A stretch of 49,860 nt of DNA from the NCBI GenBank assembly GCA_017936925.1, contig JAGBEP010000004.1:1-49860 (forward strand), written 5' to 3'. Positions 24,536-32,784 of the stretch are shown in pieces. The notes under the pieces are model-generated. The model searched no databases and was not told the DNA's origin. It saw only the letters and a program-made list of their open reading frames with translations. Within the stretch, counting starts at the first letter, position 1. The number at the start of each line of letters is the position of its first letter. Position numbers and translations under genes: made by a program. The DNA comes from Clostridia bacterium. GTDB lineage: Bacteria; Bacillota; Clostridia; TANB77; CAG-508.

Positions 24536-25876
24536 ATGTTAGAAGATATTTCTCCAATTGATGGAAGATATAGAGAACAAGTAGAAGAGATTCGTGAAAT
24601 TTTTAGTGAATACTGTTTAATCAAAAATAGAATAATTATAGAAATAGAATGGTTAAAAAAAATATTTTTAATACTAAAAATTAATTATAATCGAGAAGAA
24701 ATAAAAATTTTAAATAAAATAATAGAAGAGTTTGACATAAAAGAAGCAAAAAAAGTTAAAGAAATTGAAAATATAACAAAACATGATGTGAAAGCGGTAG
24801 AATATTATTTAGACGAAAAATTTAAAGAAAATAATATTGAAAAATACAATCAATTTATACATTTTGCGTGTACGTCAGAAGATATAAATAATCTAGCTTA
24901 CGGAATAATGATAAAAAATCTAAAAGAACAAGTTTATATTAAAAATTGTGAATACTTAATTAAAAATTTAAAAGAAAAAGCAAAAGAAAATGCAGAAGTT
25001 CCAATGCTTTCACATACTCACGGACAAAATGCTACACCTACTACTATTGGAAAAGAAATAGCTGTTTTCGTATATCGTTTAAATAAAATCCTAAAAAAAG
25101 TAAAATTACAAGAAATCTCTGGAAAATTCAATGGAACAGTAGGAAATTTCAATGCACATAACATAGCCTACCCAAATATTGACTGGATAAAAGTAAGTAA
25201 AGAATTTGTAGAAAGCTTTAATCTAGAATATAATTTATTTACAACACAAATCGAGTCACACGATAATATTTGTACTTTATTTTCAGAAATGAAGTTAATA
25301 AATAATATTATATTAGATTTAGACAATGATATGTGGATGTATATTAGTAGAAATTATTTTGTTCAAGAAAATGTAGAAGGCGAAATAGGTTCATCTGTGA
25401 TGCCTCATAAAATCAATCCTATTAATTTCGAAAATTCAATGGCAAACTTAAAAATATCAAATGGTTTTTTAACAACGTTTATTGACAATTTACAAATCTC
25501 AAGAATGCAAAGAGATTTAAGCGATTCTTCAATGCTAAGAAATATAGGAAGCGCATTTGCTTATTCTATCATCGCAATAAAACAGACAAATATAGGGTTA
25601 AAAAAACTAAAAGTAAATAAAGAAGTTTTAATTAAAGAATTAGAAAATACGCCGGAAATATTAGCTGAAGCAATACAAACTATTTTAAGAAAAAATGGAT
25701 ATAACAATGCATACGATATGTTAAAACAGCTAACAAGAGGAAAAAATATTTCTATTGAAGAAATAAAAGAATTTATTAATAGTCTAGATATTAATACAGA
25801 AGATAAGAAAAAATTACTAAATTTAAAACCAGAAAATTATTTGGGATTAGCAGAAAAAATTGCAAAACTAGTTTGA
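24536..25876 (+). CDS. purB: Adenylosuccinate lyase
   Basis: A 446-residue enzyme of the fumarase/aspartase superfamily that splits adenylosuccinate and SAICAR, releasing fumarate. The start at 24536 is chosen because TTAGGAG overlaps the purA stop; an in-frame ATG at 24518 lies inside purA. Signatures: SPIDGRYREQ at the start, FACTSEDINN, SHTHGQNATPTT, and the superfamily loop GSSVMPHKINPINFEN with the catalytic Ser. It is the E. coli-type long form. It is followed by a strong bidirectional hairpin and tRNA-fMet. Confidence 0.96.
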   Translation: MLEDISPIDGRYREQVEEIREIFSEYCLIKNRIIIEIEWLKKIFLILKINYNREEIKILNKIIEEFDIKEAKKVKEIENITKHDVKAVEYYLDEKFKENNIEKYNQFIHFACTSEDINNLAYGIMIKNLKEQVYIKNCEYLIKNLKEKAKENAEVPMLSHTHGQNATPTTIGKEIAVFVYRLNKILKKVKLQEISGKFNGTVGNFNAHNIAYPNIDWIKVSKEFVESFNLEYNLFTTQIESHDNICTLFSEMKLINNIILDLDNDMWMYISRNYFVQENVEGEIGSSVMPHKINPINFENSMANLKISNGFLTTFIDNLQISRMQRDLSDSSMLRNIGSAFAYSIIAIKQTNIGLKKLKVNKEVLIKELENTPEILAEAIQTILRKNGYNNAYDMLKQLTRGKNISIEEIKEFINSLDINTEDKKKLLNLKPENYLGLAEKIAKLV

Positions 25877-25927
25877 GGAGAAGATATGGAAAGAATTATT
25901 ATGGATTCTGGAAATAAAGAAAAAATA

Positions 25928-25959
25928 AAGAAGTCGTTTTTATTAAAAACGACTTCTTT

Positions 25960-25960
<1 letters not shown>
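25928..25960. terminator. Bidirectional terminator of purAB and tRNA-fMet
   Basis: AAGAAGTCGTTTTTA/TTAAAAACGACTTCTT, a long perfect stem with T-runs on both sides. Confidence 0.9.
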
Positions 25961-26035
<75 letters not shown>

Positions 26036-26237
26036 ATATCACCATGTCTAACATGTACATCAATAATTATAACACTTAATTCATTGCCTTGTCAATATAA
26101 TTATATGAAAAATGAACAAAAAAATACCAAAAAAATAAAAAAATGTAAAAAAGTATGTACAAAAAATTTTTTATATGCTAAAATCTAATTATATAAGGAT
26201 AAAAAATGATTAAAACAAAGTAAAGGAGGAAGAATTA

Positions 26238-26609
26238 ATGATAAAAATGAATAAGAAAACAATATTTAGAATATTATCAGTTGCTCTTATGGTAGTAATG
26301 GTAGCTATGTGTTTAGGAAATATTGCTTTTGCTGATGTTAATTACAAACCAGATGGAAAAGGTGGAACTACAGCAACTAAATTTCAAAACATTTTAGATA
26401 TCTTCCTAGGATTAGCACAAGTTATTGGTATAGCCATAGCAGTAATTATGTTAATAGTATTAGCTATTAAATACATATCTGCAGCTCCTGGAGATAAAGC
26501 TGAAATCAAAAAACATGCTGTTATTTATATCGTTGGTGCAGTTGTACTATTCGCAGCATCAGGTATCATCCAAATAATCAAAACATTTGCTACAGATACA
26601 TTTAAGTAA
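26238..26609 (+). CDS. VirB2/TrbC-like small pilin candidate 1 of the type IV secretion cluster
   Basis: A 123-residue protein. It has a signal peptide (ILSVALMVVMVAMCLGNIAFA, cleaved after FADV), then two hydrophobic helices (IFLGLAQVIGIAIAVIMLIVL and AVIYIVGAVVLFAASGI) joined by a short charged loop AAPGDKAEIKKH. This is the layout of VirB2/TrbC-like pilins and of the small TrbC-like proteins of Gram-positive type IV systems. AAAGGAGG precedes the ATG. Three further relatives follow. A hairpin with a T-run lies right after it, so this first pilin should be made in excess of the downstream genes. Confidence 0.8.
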   Translation: MIKMNKKTIFRILSVALMVVMVAMCLGNIAFADVNYKPDGKGGTTATKFQNILDIFLGLAQVIGIAIAVIMLIVLAIKYISAAPGDKAEIKKHAVIYIVGAVVLFAASGIIQIIKTFATDTFK

Positions 26610-26637
26610 AACTAAGATTATTAAAAAAGTAAAAATA

Positions 26638-26675
26638 AAAAAGATTATCATTTTTTATGATAATCTTTTTTTATA
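26638..26675 (+). terminator. Hairpin terminator/attenuator after pilin 1
   Basis: AAAAGATTATCAT/ATGATAATCTTTT is a long stem followed by a T-run, located between pilin 1 and pilin 2. The second gene has its own ribosome binding site but no clear promoter, so partial read-through is likely. Confidence 0.8.
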
Positions 26676-26692
26676 AAAAGAAGGTGATAATT

Positions 26693-27067
26693 ATGCATAA
26701 AACAACAAAAAAGAAAATTCTTATAACAACAATAACAATAATAACAATACTAATGCTAGTATTTTGCATAGGAAATAAAGCATTTGCATTAGATCCAATA
26801 TCAATAGCCGAAAAACCAGATGCTACAACAGGAGTTGGAGAACTAAATAAGTTAGGAAATGCTATTTTAGGTATTATCCAATATGTAGGACTAGGTGTAG
26901 CTGTTATCGCAGCATTAGTATTAGCTATGAGATATATGTATAGTTCACCAAACGAGAAAGCAGAAATTAAGAAGAAACTTATTCCATTTATAATAGGTGG
27001 ATTTTTAGTTTTTGGAGCAATCCAACTTGTAAAAATAGTTGAAATATTTGTAGGTGAAATTATATAA
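26693..27067 (+). CDS. VirB2/TrbC-like small pilin candidate 2
   Basis: About 124 residues. The start at 26693 follows AAGGTGATAATT. Signal peptide (ITIITILMLVFCIGNKAFA), then a first hydrophobic helix (AILGIIQYVGLGVAVIAALVLAM), the loop YSSPNEKAEIKKKLIPF, and a second hydrophobic helix. It has the same plan as pilin 1 with YSSPNEKAEIKK in place of AAPGDKAEIKK. It lies in the run of four and its end overlaps the leader of pilin 3 (the stop is 23 bases before that start). Confidence 0.8.
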   Translation: MHKTTKKKILITTITIITILMLVFCIGNKAFALDPISIAEKPDATTGVGELNKLGNAILGIIQYVGLGVAVIAALVLAMRYMYSSPNEKAEIKKKLIPFIIGGFLVFGAIQLVKIVEIFVGEII

Positions 27068-27089
27068 AATAGCTAATTGGAGGTGCGAA

Positions 27090-27452
27090 ATGAAGAAACA
27101 AAACATATATAATAAAATAATTAACGTATGTATTCTAATTATTTTAAGTACAATATGTATTTCAAATATTGCTAATGCATCTGTTGCAGATATAGTAAAT
27201 CCTACATCAGATGCAACAGGGTATTTTGAAAACCCGATATCAATTATATTGGGAATAACGCAAGTAATAGCAATAGGCCTAGGTACTATCATGCTAATTG
27301 TGATAGCAATTAAATATATGTCCTCAGCGCCTGGGGATAAAGCAGAAATAAAACAACATGCAGTGGTATATTTAGTAGGCGCAATAATAGCATTTGGGGC
27401 TAGCGGAATAATGGAAATATTTAAAGGTCTGGTAAAAGAGAGTTTATCATAA
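27090..27452 (+). CDS. VirB2/TrbC-like small pilin candidate 3
   Basis: About 120 residues. The start at 27090 follows TTGGAGGTGCGAA. Signal peptide (CILIILSTICISNIANA) followed by hydrophobic helix 1 (IILGITQVIAIGLGTIMLIVI), then SSAPGDKAEIKQHA, and helix 2 (VYLVGAIIAFGASGIMEI). Its core is closest to pilin 1, which suggests a recent duplication around the pilin 2 gene. A terminator follows. Confidence 0.8.
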   Translation: MKKQNIYNKIINVCILIILSTICISNIANASVADIVNPTSDATGYFENPISIILGITQVIAIGLGTIMLIVIAIKYMSSAPGDKAEIKQHAVVYLVGAIIAFGASGIMEIFKGLVKESLS

Positions 27453-27485
27453 AGTAGGAATTTTAATTTCCTACTTTTTTTATAT
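27451..27485 (+). terminator. Terminator after pilin 3
   Basis: AAAGTAGGAA/TTCCTACTTT stem overlapping the stop codon, followed by TTTTTTT. It closes the first pilin transcript. Confidence 0.85.
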
Positions 27486-27528
27486 ATAAAAATGATTATA
27501 ACAATATAGTTACAAATGTAAAAAAAAG

Positions 27529-27558
27529 TTGAAAAAAAGGATGCAAATATATTATAAT
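27529..27558 (+). promoter_or_regulatory. Promoter upstream of pilin 4 and the T4SS core genes
   Basis: TTGAAA at 27529-27534, 18 bases, TATAAT at 27553-27558. It gives the downstream block its own transcription start. Confidence 0.65.
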
Positions 27559-27590
27559 TATAATAACTAGTATAATAAGGGGGAAATGAA

Positions 27591-27983
27591 ATGAAAATCC
27601 TAAAAAATATTATTGTTGTTATTACGACTTTAATCATAATAATAGCTATCGAGCCAGAAGTAAAAGCTATAACTTTTGACGATATGAAAAGCAAAATAGA
27701 TACTTTTATGGGAATTGGTCAGAGTAAAGGAGATTCCGCTGTTAATGGCGATGATATGAAAAAAATAATTGTTCCTATTGCAAACATACTAACTGCGATA
27801 GGAGTATTTGTGCTTGTTGGAGTAACAATTGTAATGGGAATAAAATATATGTTTGCAACACCAGAAGAGGCCGCAAAATTAAAACAGCAACTAATAGGTC
27901 TTGTCGTTTCAGCCGTAGTTGTATTAGGTGCAACAGCTGTATGGAAAATAGTATATAACGTATTAACTAGCACAGGACTATAA
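27591..27983 (+). CDS. VirB2/TrbC-like small pilin candidate 4 (diverged)
   Basis: 130 residues. AAGGGGGAAATGAA precedes the ATG. Signal-like N-terminus (NIIVVITTLIIIIAIEPEVKA), then a longer polar stretch (DDMKSKIDTFMGIGQSKGD), helix 1 (ILTAIGVFVLVGVTIVMGI), loop ATPEEAAKLKQQL and helix 2 (IGLVVSAVVVLGATAVWKIV). It shares the two-helix plan with the first three but the loop sequence differs, so it may be a minor pilin or a different membrane subunit. It is the first gene of the second transcript. Confidence 0.75.
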   Translation: MKILKNIIVVITTLIIIIAIEPEVKAITFDDMKSKIDTFMGIGQSKGDSAVNGDDMKKIIVPIANILTAIGVFVLVGVTIVMGIKYMFATPEEAAKLKQQLIGLVVSAVVVLGATAVWKIVYNVLTSTGL

Positions 27984-28009
27984 AGATATAAAAAACGAAG
28001 GAGGAAATT

Positions 28010-28348
28010 ATGGGAACTTATTACATTCCTAGAAATCTAAGAGGAGAAACAAGAATTTTTTATATATTCACAGTTAAATCATTGATATCAACAGTTATAG
28101 GAACAATGATGGGTTTAGTATTTTTGTTCATATTTAGTATAATTGGACTTCAAATGGTAGGAATTATAATCACAGCCATTTTTGCTTTAGTTGGATGGGG
28201 GATTGGTGCAATAAAAATACCTACAATTGCAGGAATACAAGTAACTAAAAAAATTGGTGGAGAACCATTAAGTGAAATAATATTAAGATGGATAAAATTC
28301 AATAAAAACAAAAAATTATATGTTTACACAAAGGAGGAAAATAAATAA
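28010..28348 (+). CDS. PrgI-family protein, T4SS inner-membrane subunit (VirB3-like position)
   Basis: 112 residues. The start GTYYIPRNLRGETRIFYIFT, then two closely spaced membrane helices (TVIGTMMGLVFLFIFSIIGL and IIITAIFALVGWGIGAIKIP), and the end RWIKFNKNKKLYVYTKEE match PrgI-family proteins of Firmicutes conjugative systems, which stand before VirB4 and are thought to take the VirB3 role. AAGGAGG precedes the ATG. Its stop TAA overlaps the ATG of the next gene by one base. Confidence 0.9.
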   Translation: MGTYYIPRNLRGETRIFYIFTVKSLISTVIGTMMGLVFLFIFSIIGLQMVGIIITAIFALVGWGIGAIKIPTIAGIQVTKKIGGEPLSEIILRWIKFNKNKKLYVYTKEENK

Positions 28349-29496
28349 TGGACGTTATTACTATATTACAAATTGTTCTAGCAATATTAGTTTTCATAAT
28401 TTTTGCCTTAATAGCAACATATGCATTAGTCGTGTATATGAATAAAAGAAAAGAAGAAGAAGAGGAAGAAGAAAATTTAGGAATACAAGACGAACAATTA
28501 AAAGATTTTAACGGAATGCCTAGAGAATCAATATATAAATTCATGGAATTTGACGAAGTAAAAGATAATATGATTATCAGAAAAAATAGAACACAATATA
28601 TAATGATTCTTCAATGTTCTGGTGTAAACTATGATTTAATGTCAGAAGATGAGAAAATTGCTGTTGAAGAAGGGTTTGTACAATTCTTAAATACTTTACA
28701 ATTTCCAATACAATTATATGTGCAAACAAGAAGTTTAAACTTAAGAGATATAGTTGATGAATATAAAGCTAAAGTATCAGCAATGGCTCAAGATATAGAA
28801 AAAGTAAATGCAAGAATTCAAGCAGCAAAAGAGACTAAAAACGAAAGACTTTTACAAAAACTTCAATTTGAAAAAAGAAGAAAAGAAAGAGTTTTAGATT
28901 ACGGAATGGATATTGCTGAATATGTAGCTAGAATGAGTTTGAATAAAAATGTGTTACAACAACGTACATATTTAATACTTTCATATTATTCAAGTGAAGC
29001 AGGTGCTACTCCAGAAACAACACCAGAGGAAATAGACAATCTTTGCTTCTCAGAATTATATACAAGATGTCAAACTGCAATGAGATCATTAGCGGCTTCA
29101 GAAGTCTCAAGTAAAATATTAAATTCAGAAGAAATTGCAGAATTATTATATATAGCTTACAACAGAGATGATTCAGAATTACTACAATTCTCTAAAGCAT
29201 TAGACGGACAATATGATGCATTATATTCAACAGGAAAAGATGTACTAGAAAAGAAACAAGAAAAATTAGATGCAATAATAAATGAGCAAGCAATTGAACT
29301 TGCCACTGAAAGTATCGTAAGAGCAGATAAATATAAACAACTAGAAGAGTTGAAAAAATCACAAGCAATAAAAGAAAGAGCAACAGATCTTATAGAACAA
29401 TATAAAGATCAAATGGACGAAGCAACATATAATGGAGCAAAAGAAGAAATAAAAAGAGCCAAGATAGAACCACAAAATCAAGGAAACCAAGGATAA
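28348..29496 (+). CDS. Membrane-anchored VirB4 N-terminal-domain-like protein
   Basis: 382 residues. One N-terminal membrane helix (about 8-31), an acidic run (KRKEEEEEEEN), then a domain MIIRKNRTQYIMILQCSGVN and IQLYVQTRSLNLRDIV that resembles the N-terminal domain preceding the ATPase of VirB4/TraC proteins. A long helical coiled region follows (about 150-190 and 295-370), ending in a Gln/Asn tail. There is no Walker motif. It overlaps PrgI by one base and lies 12 bases before the VirB4 ATPase gene. I infer a split VirB4 whose N-terminal part became an anchor subunit. Confidence 0.7.
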   Translation: MDVITILQIVLAILVFIIFALIATYALVVYMNKRKEEEEEEENLGIQDEQLKDFNGMPRESIYKFMEFDEVKDNMIIRKNRTQYIMILQCSGVNYDLMSEDEKIAVEEGFVQFLNTLQFPIQLYVQTRSLNLRDIVDEYKAKVSAMAQDIEKVNARIQAAKETKNERLLQKLQFEKRRKERVLDYGMDIAEYVARMSLNKNVLQQRTYLILSYYSSEAGATPETTPEEIDNLCFSELYTRCQTAMRSLAASEVSSKILNSEEIAELLYIAYNRDDSELLQFSKALDGQYDALYSTGKDVLEKKQEKLDAIINEQAIELATESIVRADKYKQLEELKKSQAIKERATDLIEQYKDQMDEATYNGAKEEIKRAKIEPQNQGNQG

Positions 29497-29508
29497 GGAG
29501 GATAGAAG

Positions 29509-31494
29509 ATGAAAAAAGATAAGAAAAATCAAAAACAAAACATCGAGCAAACACAAGAAGATTTATTAACAGCTGAAAAACAAGAAGAAGAAATAAGCTT
29601 TTTAGAAAAAAACAGAAAAGGATTAAAAGATCTTATCGCTCCAGCAGGAATAGACGCTTCTAATACGAATTATCTACAAATAGTATCAGGACGCACAAGA
29701 TATGCAAGAAGCATGGTTGTATCTACAATCCCTAGAATGTGTACATTCCCTGAATTTTTAAGAGGTATGTATACTTTTGGAGATTTGAATGTTTCAGTAT
29801 TTATTACACCAGTAAGTGAAAATACATCACAAACTGAATTAAATAGAACAATAAACGAATTAGAGTCTGAAAGAATTGTTGCATGGGATAGAGGAGATAT
29901 AAACAGAGAGAGAATTCTAGCCCAAAAAAGAGCAGAAGCTGAAGAATTAAGAGATCAAATTGCTGCAGGTTTCAATAAACTATTTGATGCATCAATAGTA
30001 TGTACATTGTTTGCATATAGTTTAGAAGAATTAGACAAATATACAGAATTATTATCAGCAGAAATGTCAAAAAACCTAGTTGGACTAAAACCAGCGTGGG
30101 CAATACAAGACGAAGCTTTTAGAACTAATATGCCATTCCTAGATAATAAACTAAAAAAAGTACATACATTTGACAGACGTTCAATGTCTACAGTTTTTCC
30201 ATTTTTCACATCAGAAATTGGACATGAACAAGGTATACCATTAGGCTTTAATAGACAAACAGGATTACCAATATTGTTTGATAATTTTAGTCCTACTCTA
30301 ACAAACTACAACATGGTTATATTTGGTAAGTCTGGAGCTGGTAAAGGTGTTACAATTAAAACATTAACAGCCAGATCTTCTGTATTAATGGGAATAGAAA
30401 GTTTAGCATTAGATGCTGAAGGTGAATATGGAATCGTTGCAGAGGCTCTAGGTGGAGTAAATGTAATAATAAGTCCAAATTCAAAAACTATTATCAACTT
30501 ATTTGATATTGAACCAGAAATTGTAAAAGATGAAATAACAGGAAGAGAAAGAGTAGTGTTAAATGTTGAAAACAAAGTTGAAGATGTTACTCAGTCATTA
30601 TTAACAATGGCAAGAGGTAGTACAAGAAGTAGAGAAGTAAACGAATTAACAAAACAAATTATTTCTGAATCAGTTGCTGAAGAATATGAATCAATAGGTG
30701 TAAATAGTAATGTAGAAAGTCTTTATAGACCAGCATCAGCATTAGCAAAAGACAGACTAGAAAAAGAGAAAAAAGATATGCCAACAATAGGTAGTTGGTA
30801 TGCAAGAATTTTAAAGAAAGCAGAAGAAAATAAAAACCCTGATTATAGATTCCATTATAGTTATCTAATAAAAGTTATGAGACAATATGTTAGAGCTTAT
30901 AATGGTCAAATGGCATATTTCGATGGTCAATCAACATTCGAACTATTAGATGGAATGCCATTTATAAACTTAGATATTTCTCAACTAGAGGAAAGATTTG
31001 CAAGACCACTTGCTCAACAAGTTCTTCTTTCTTGGATTTGGGAAAAATATGTTAAGAAAAATAGTGAAGATAAAACAAAAGCATCTAAAAAGAGAGTACT
31101 TATAGATGAAGCTTGGATGTTACTTCCATATCCAGAAGCTGTAGACTTCTTAAATACAATGGCAAGACGTGCTAGAAAAAGAAACGTATCTCTAGCAGTT
31201 ATGTCTCAAAGATTCCAAGATTTCTATGAGAAAAAAGAAGTAGAAGCTGTTTTAACATCATCAGATACAAAACTATTTTTAGCACAAGACAAATCAGAAA
31301 TACAATATATAAAAGAAGTATTTAAACTAAGTGATGGTGAGGCGTACTTCTTAACAACATGCCAAAGAGGTGAAGGATTATTAAAAGTTGGAGAAGACAC
31401 TGCAATTATAGCAATTCAACCAACTAAAAAAGAATTTGAATTTATTGAAACAAATATGAATAAATTAGCAACATTGCAAAATGAAAACAAATAA
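29509..31494 (+). CDS. virB4: VirB4-type ATPase of the type IV secretion system
   Basis: 661 residues, cytoplasmic. It powers pilus assembly and substrate passage. N-terminal region (about 45-230) with YLQIVSGRTRYARSMVVSTI; the ATPase domain has Walker A GKSGAGKG at 273-280, Walker B VLIDEAWMLL with Asp533-Glu534, and ARRARKRNVSLAVMSQRFQD, the VirB4/TraC C-terminal motif. The residue after the Walker Lys is Gly rather than the usual Ser/Thr, an unusual variant. RBS AAGGAGG. It is tightly spaced with the genes on both sides. No VirD4-type second ATPase is visible in the window. Confidence 0.95.
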   Translation: MKKDKKNQKQNIEQTQEDLLTAEKQEEEISFLEKNRKGLKDLIAPAGIDASNTNYLQIVSGRTRYARSMVVSTIPRMCTFPEFLRGMYTFGDLNVSVFITPVSENTSQTELNRTINELESERIVAWDRGDINRERILAQKRAEAEELRDQIAAGFNKLFDASIVCTLFAYSLEELDKYTELLSAEMSKNLVGLKPAWAIQDEAFRTNMPFLDNKLKKVHTFDRRSMSTVFPFFTSEIGHEQGIPLGFNRQTGLPILFDNFSPTLTNYNMVIFGKSGAGKGVTIKTLTARSSVLMGIESLALDAEGEYGIVAEALGGVNVIISPNSKTIINLFDIEPEIVKDEITGRERVVLNVENKVEDVTQSLLTMARGSTRSREVNELTKQIISESVAEEYESIGVNSNVESLYRPASALAKDRLEKEKKDMPTIGSWYARILKKAEENKNPDYRFHYSYLIKVMRQYVRAYNGQMAYFDGQSTFELLDGMPFINLDISQLEERFARPLAQQVLLSWIWEKYVKKNSEDKTKASKKRVLIDEAWMLLPYPEAVDFLNTMARRARKRNVSLAVMSQRFQDFYEKKEVEAVLTSSDTKLFLAQDKSEIQYIKEVFKLSDGEAYFLTTCQRGEGLLKVGEDTAIIAIQPTKKEFEFIETNMNKLATLQNENK

Positions 31495-31508
31495 CTAAAG
31501 GAGAATAT

Positions 31509-32756
31509 ATGAAAACTAAACTAACAGGAATTATTATAGTAGTAATATTACTAAATGCAATATTACCTAATTTCATATATGCTACCGATATAGAATATGA
31601 CATTAATACACAAACTATGGAAGATATGCAGTATTCAGAAAAATCATGGGAAAAATACAAAGAAGATGGAAAAGCAGATATTAATGCACAAGCAGGAACA
31701 AAAACAAAAGAAATAAGAGAAACATTTTCTTTGGGTGCTGGATTAGGATCAGCAATAGGTTCTTTCTTAATGGGACCCGTATTAGTAGTTTCAGCATTAA
31801 TGACAGTTGCAGCAAGAGGAACAGACCAATTGTTTATAAACAATGATGGGACACACACAACAAATGCTAACATATTAAACATATCAGATTGGTCAGACAT
31901 ATTAATAAATTGGTACACAATTGAAGATACAGTATTTGGAAATATTGACTTATTCAATGCAGACTATTTTTCAACAGGATCTGAAATAAGTAGCGATGTA
32001 AATCGTGGATTAAAAGAATCCGTAGCAACTTGGTATTATGTATTAAGAGTACTAGCATTTTTAATAGGACTATTAATGTTAATATATATAGGAATTAAAA
32101 TGGCAATATCAACAGTTGCATCAGACCAAGCAAAATATAAACAAATGTTAATTGACTGGTTATCAGGAATGATATTACTATTTTTGTTACCATACATAAT
32201 AGGACTAGTCAATCTACTATGTAGTGGATTTGTAGAAATATTATGCAAAGTAAAAGAAAATGTAATAAATCAAGGATTTGAACAAAGCATTTTATGGCAA
32301 GCTATAAATGTACTAAATATAACTTCAGGATGGTCATATGTTGCAACAGTATTAATGTACTTAGTAATAACTTTTTATCAAATAAAATTCTTCTTATTAT
32401 ATATAAATAGGTTGTTAGCAATGGGATTCTTAATAGTTATATCACCTATAATGGCAGCAATCTATCCATTAAATAAAACAAAAATATCAGGAAAAGGTGG
32501 CAAATCAAAAATATTTAGTTCTTGGTTTAAAGAGTACTGCGTAAATGCTGCATTACAACCATTACACGCGGCAGTATATCTCGTATTCATCGTTTCAGCA
32601 AATGAGATATTTACTGTAGCACCAATACTTGCAGTAATATTCTTTGCTACATTATCAAGAGCTGAAAAAATAGTTAAAAATATATTTGGAATGAGAAAGA
32701 TGTCATCAATACACTCTATGTCTGAATATATGCCTGTAAAAAAATTAAAACAATAA
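31509..32756 (+). CDS. TrbL/VirB6-like polytopic membrane protein 1
   Basis: 415 residues. Signal-like N-terminus (ILPNFIYATD), an outside region, then about six membrane segments. The core motif ATWYYVLRVLAFLIGLLMLI, GIKMAISTVASDQAKYKQML is shared with two other proteins of the cluster (32785 and 43674). GLVNLLCSGFVEIL and LAMGFLIVISPIMA lie between helices, and the end is AEKIVKNIFGMRK. This is the layout of VirB6/TrbL channel subunits. It is 14 bases after virB4. Confidence 0.82.
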   Translation: MKTKLTGIIIVVILLNAILPNFIYATDIEYDINTQTMEDMQYSEKSWEKYKEDGKADINAQAGTKTKEIRETFSLGAGLGSAIGSFLMGPVLVVSALMTVAARGTDQLFINNDGTHTTNANILNISDWSDILINWYTIEDTVFGNIDLFNADYFSTGSEISSDVNRGLKESVATWYYVLRVLAFLIGLLMLIYIGIKMAISTVASDQAKYKQMLIDWLSGMILLFLLPYIIGLVNLLCSGFVEILCKVKENVINQGFEQSILWQAINVLNITSGWSYVATVLMYLVITFYQIKFFLLYINRLLAMGFLIVISPIMAAIYPLNKTKISGKGGKSKIFSSWFKEYCVNAALQPLHAAVYLVFIVSANEIFTVAPILAVIFFATLSRAEKIVKNIFGMRKMSSIHSMSEYMPVKKLKQ

Positions 32757-32784
32757 TGTAAGAGAAATAAATAGGAGAATGGGA

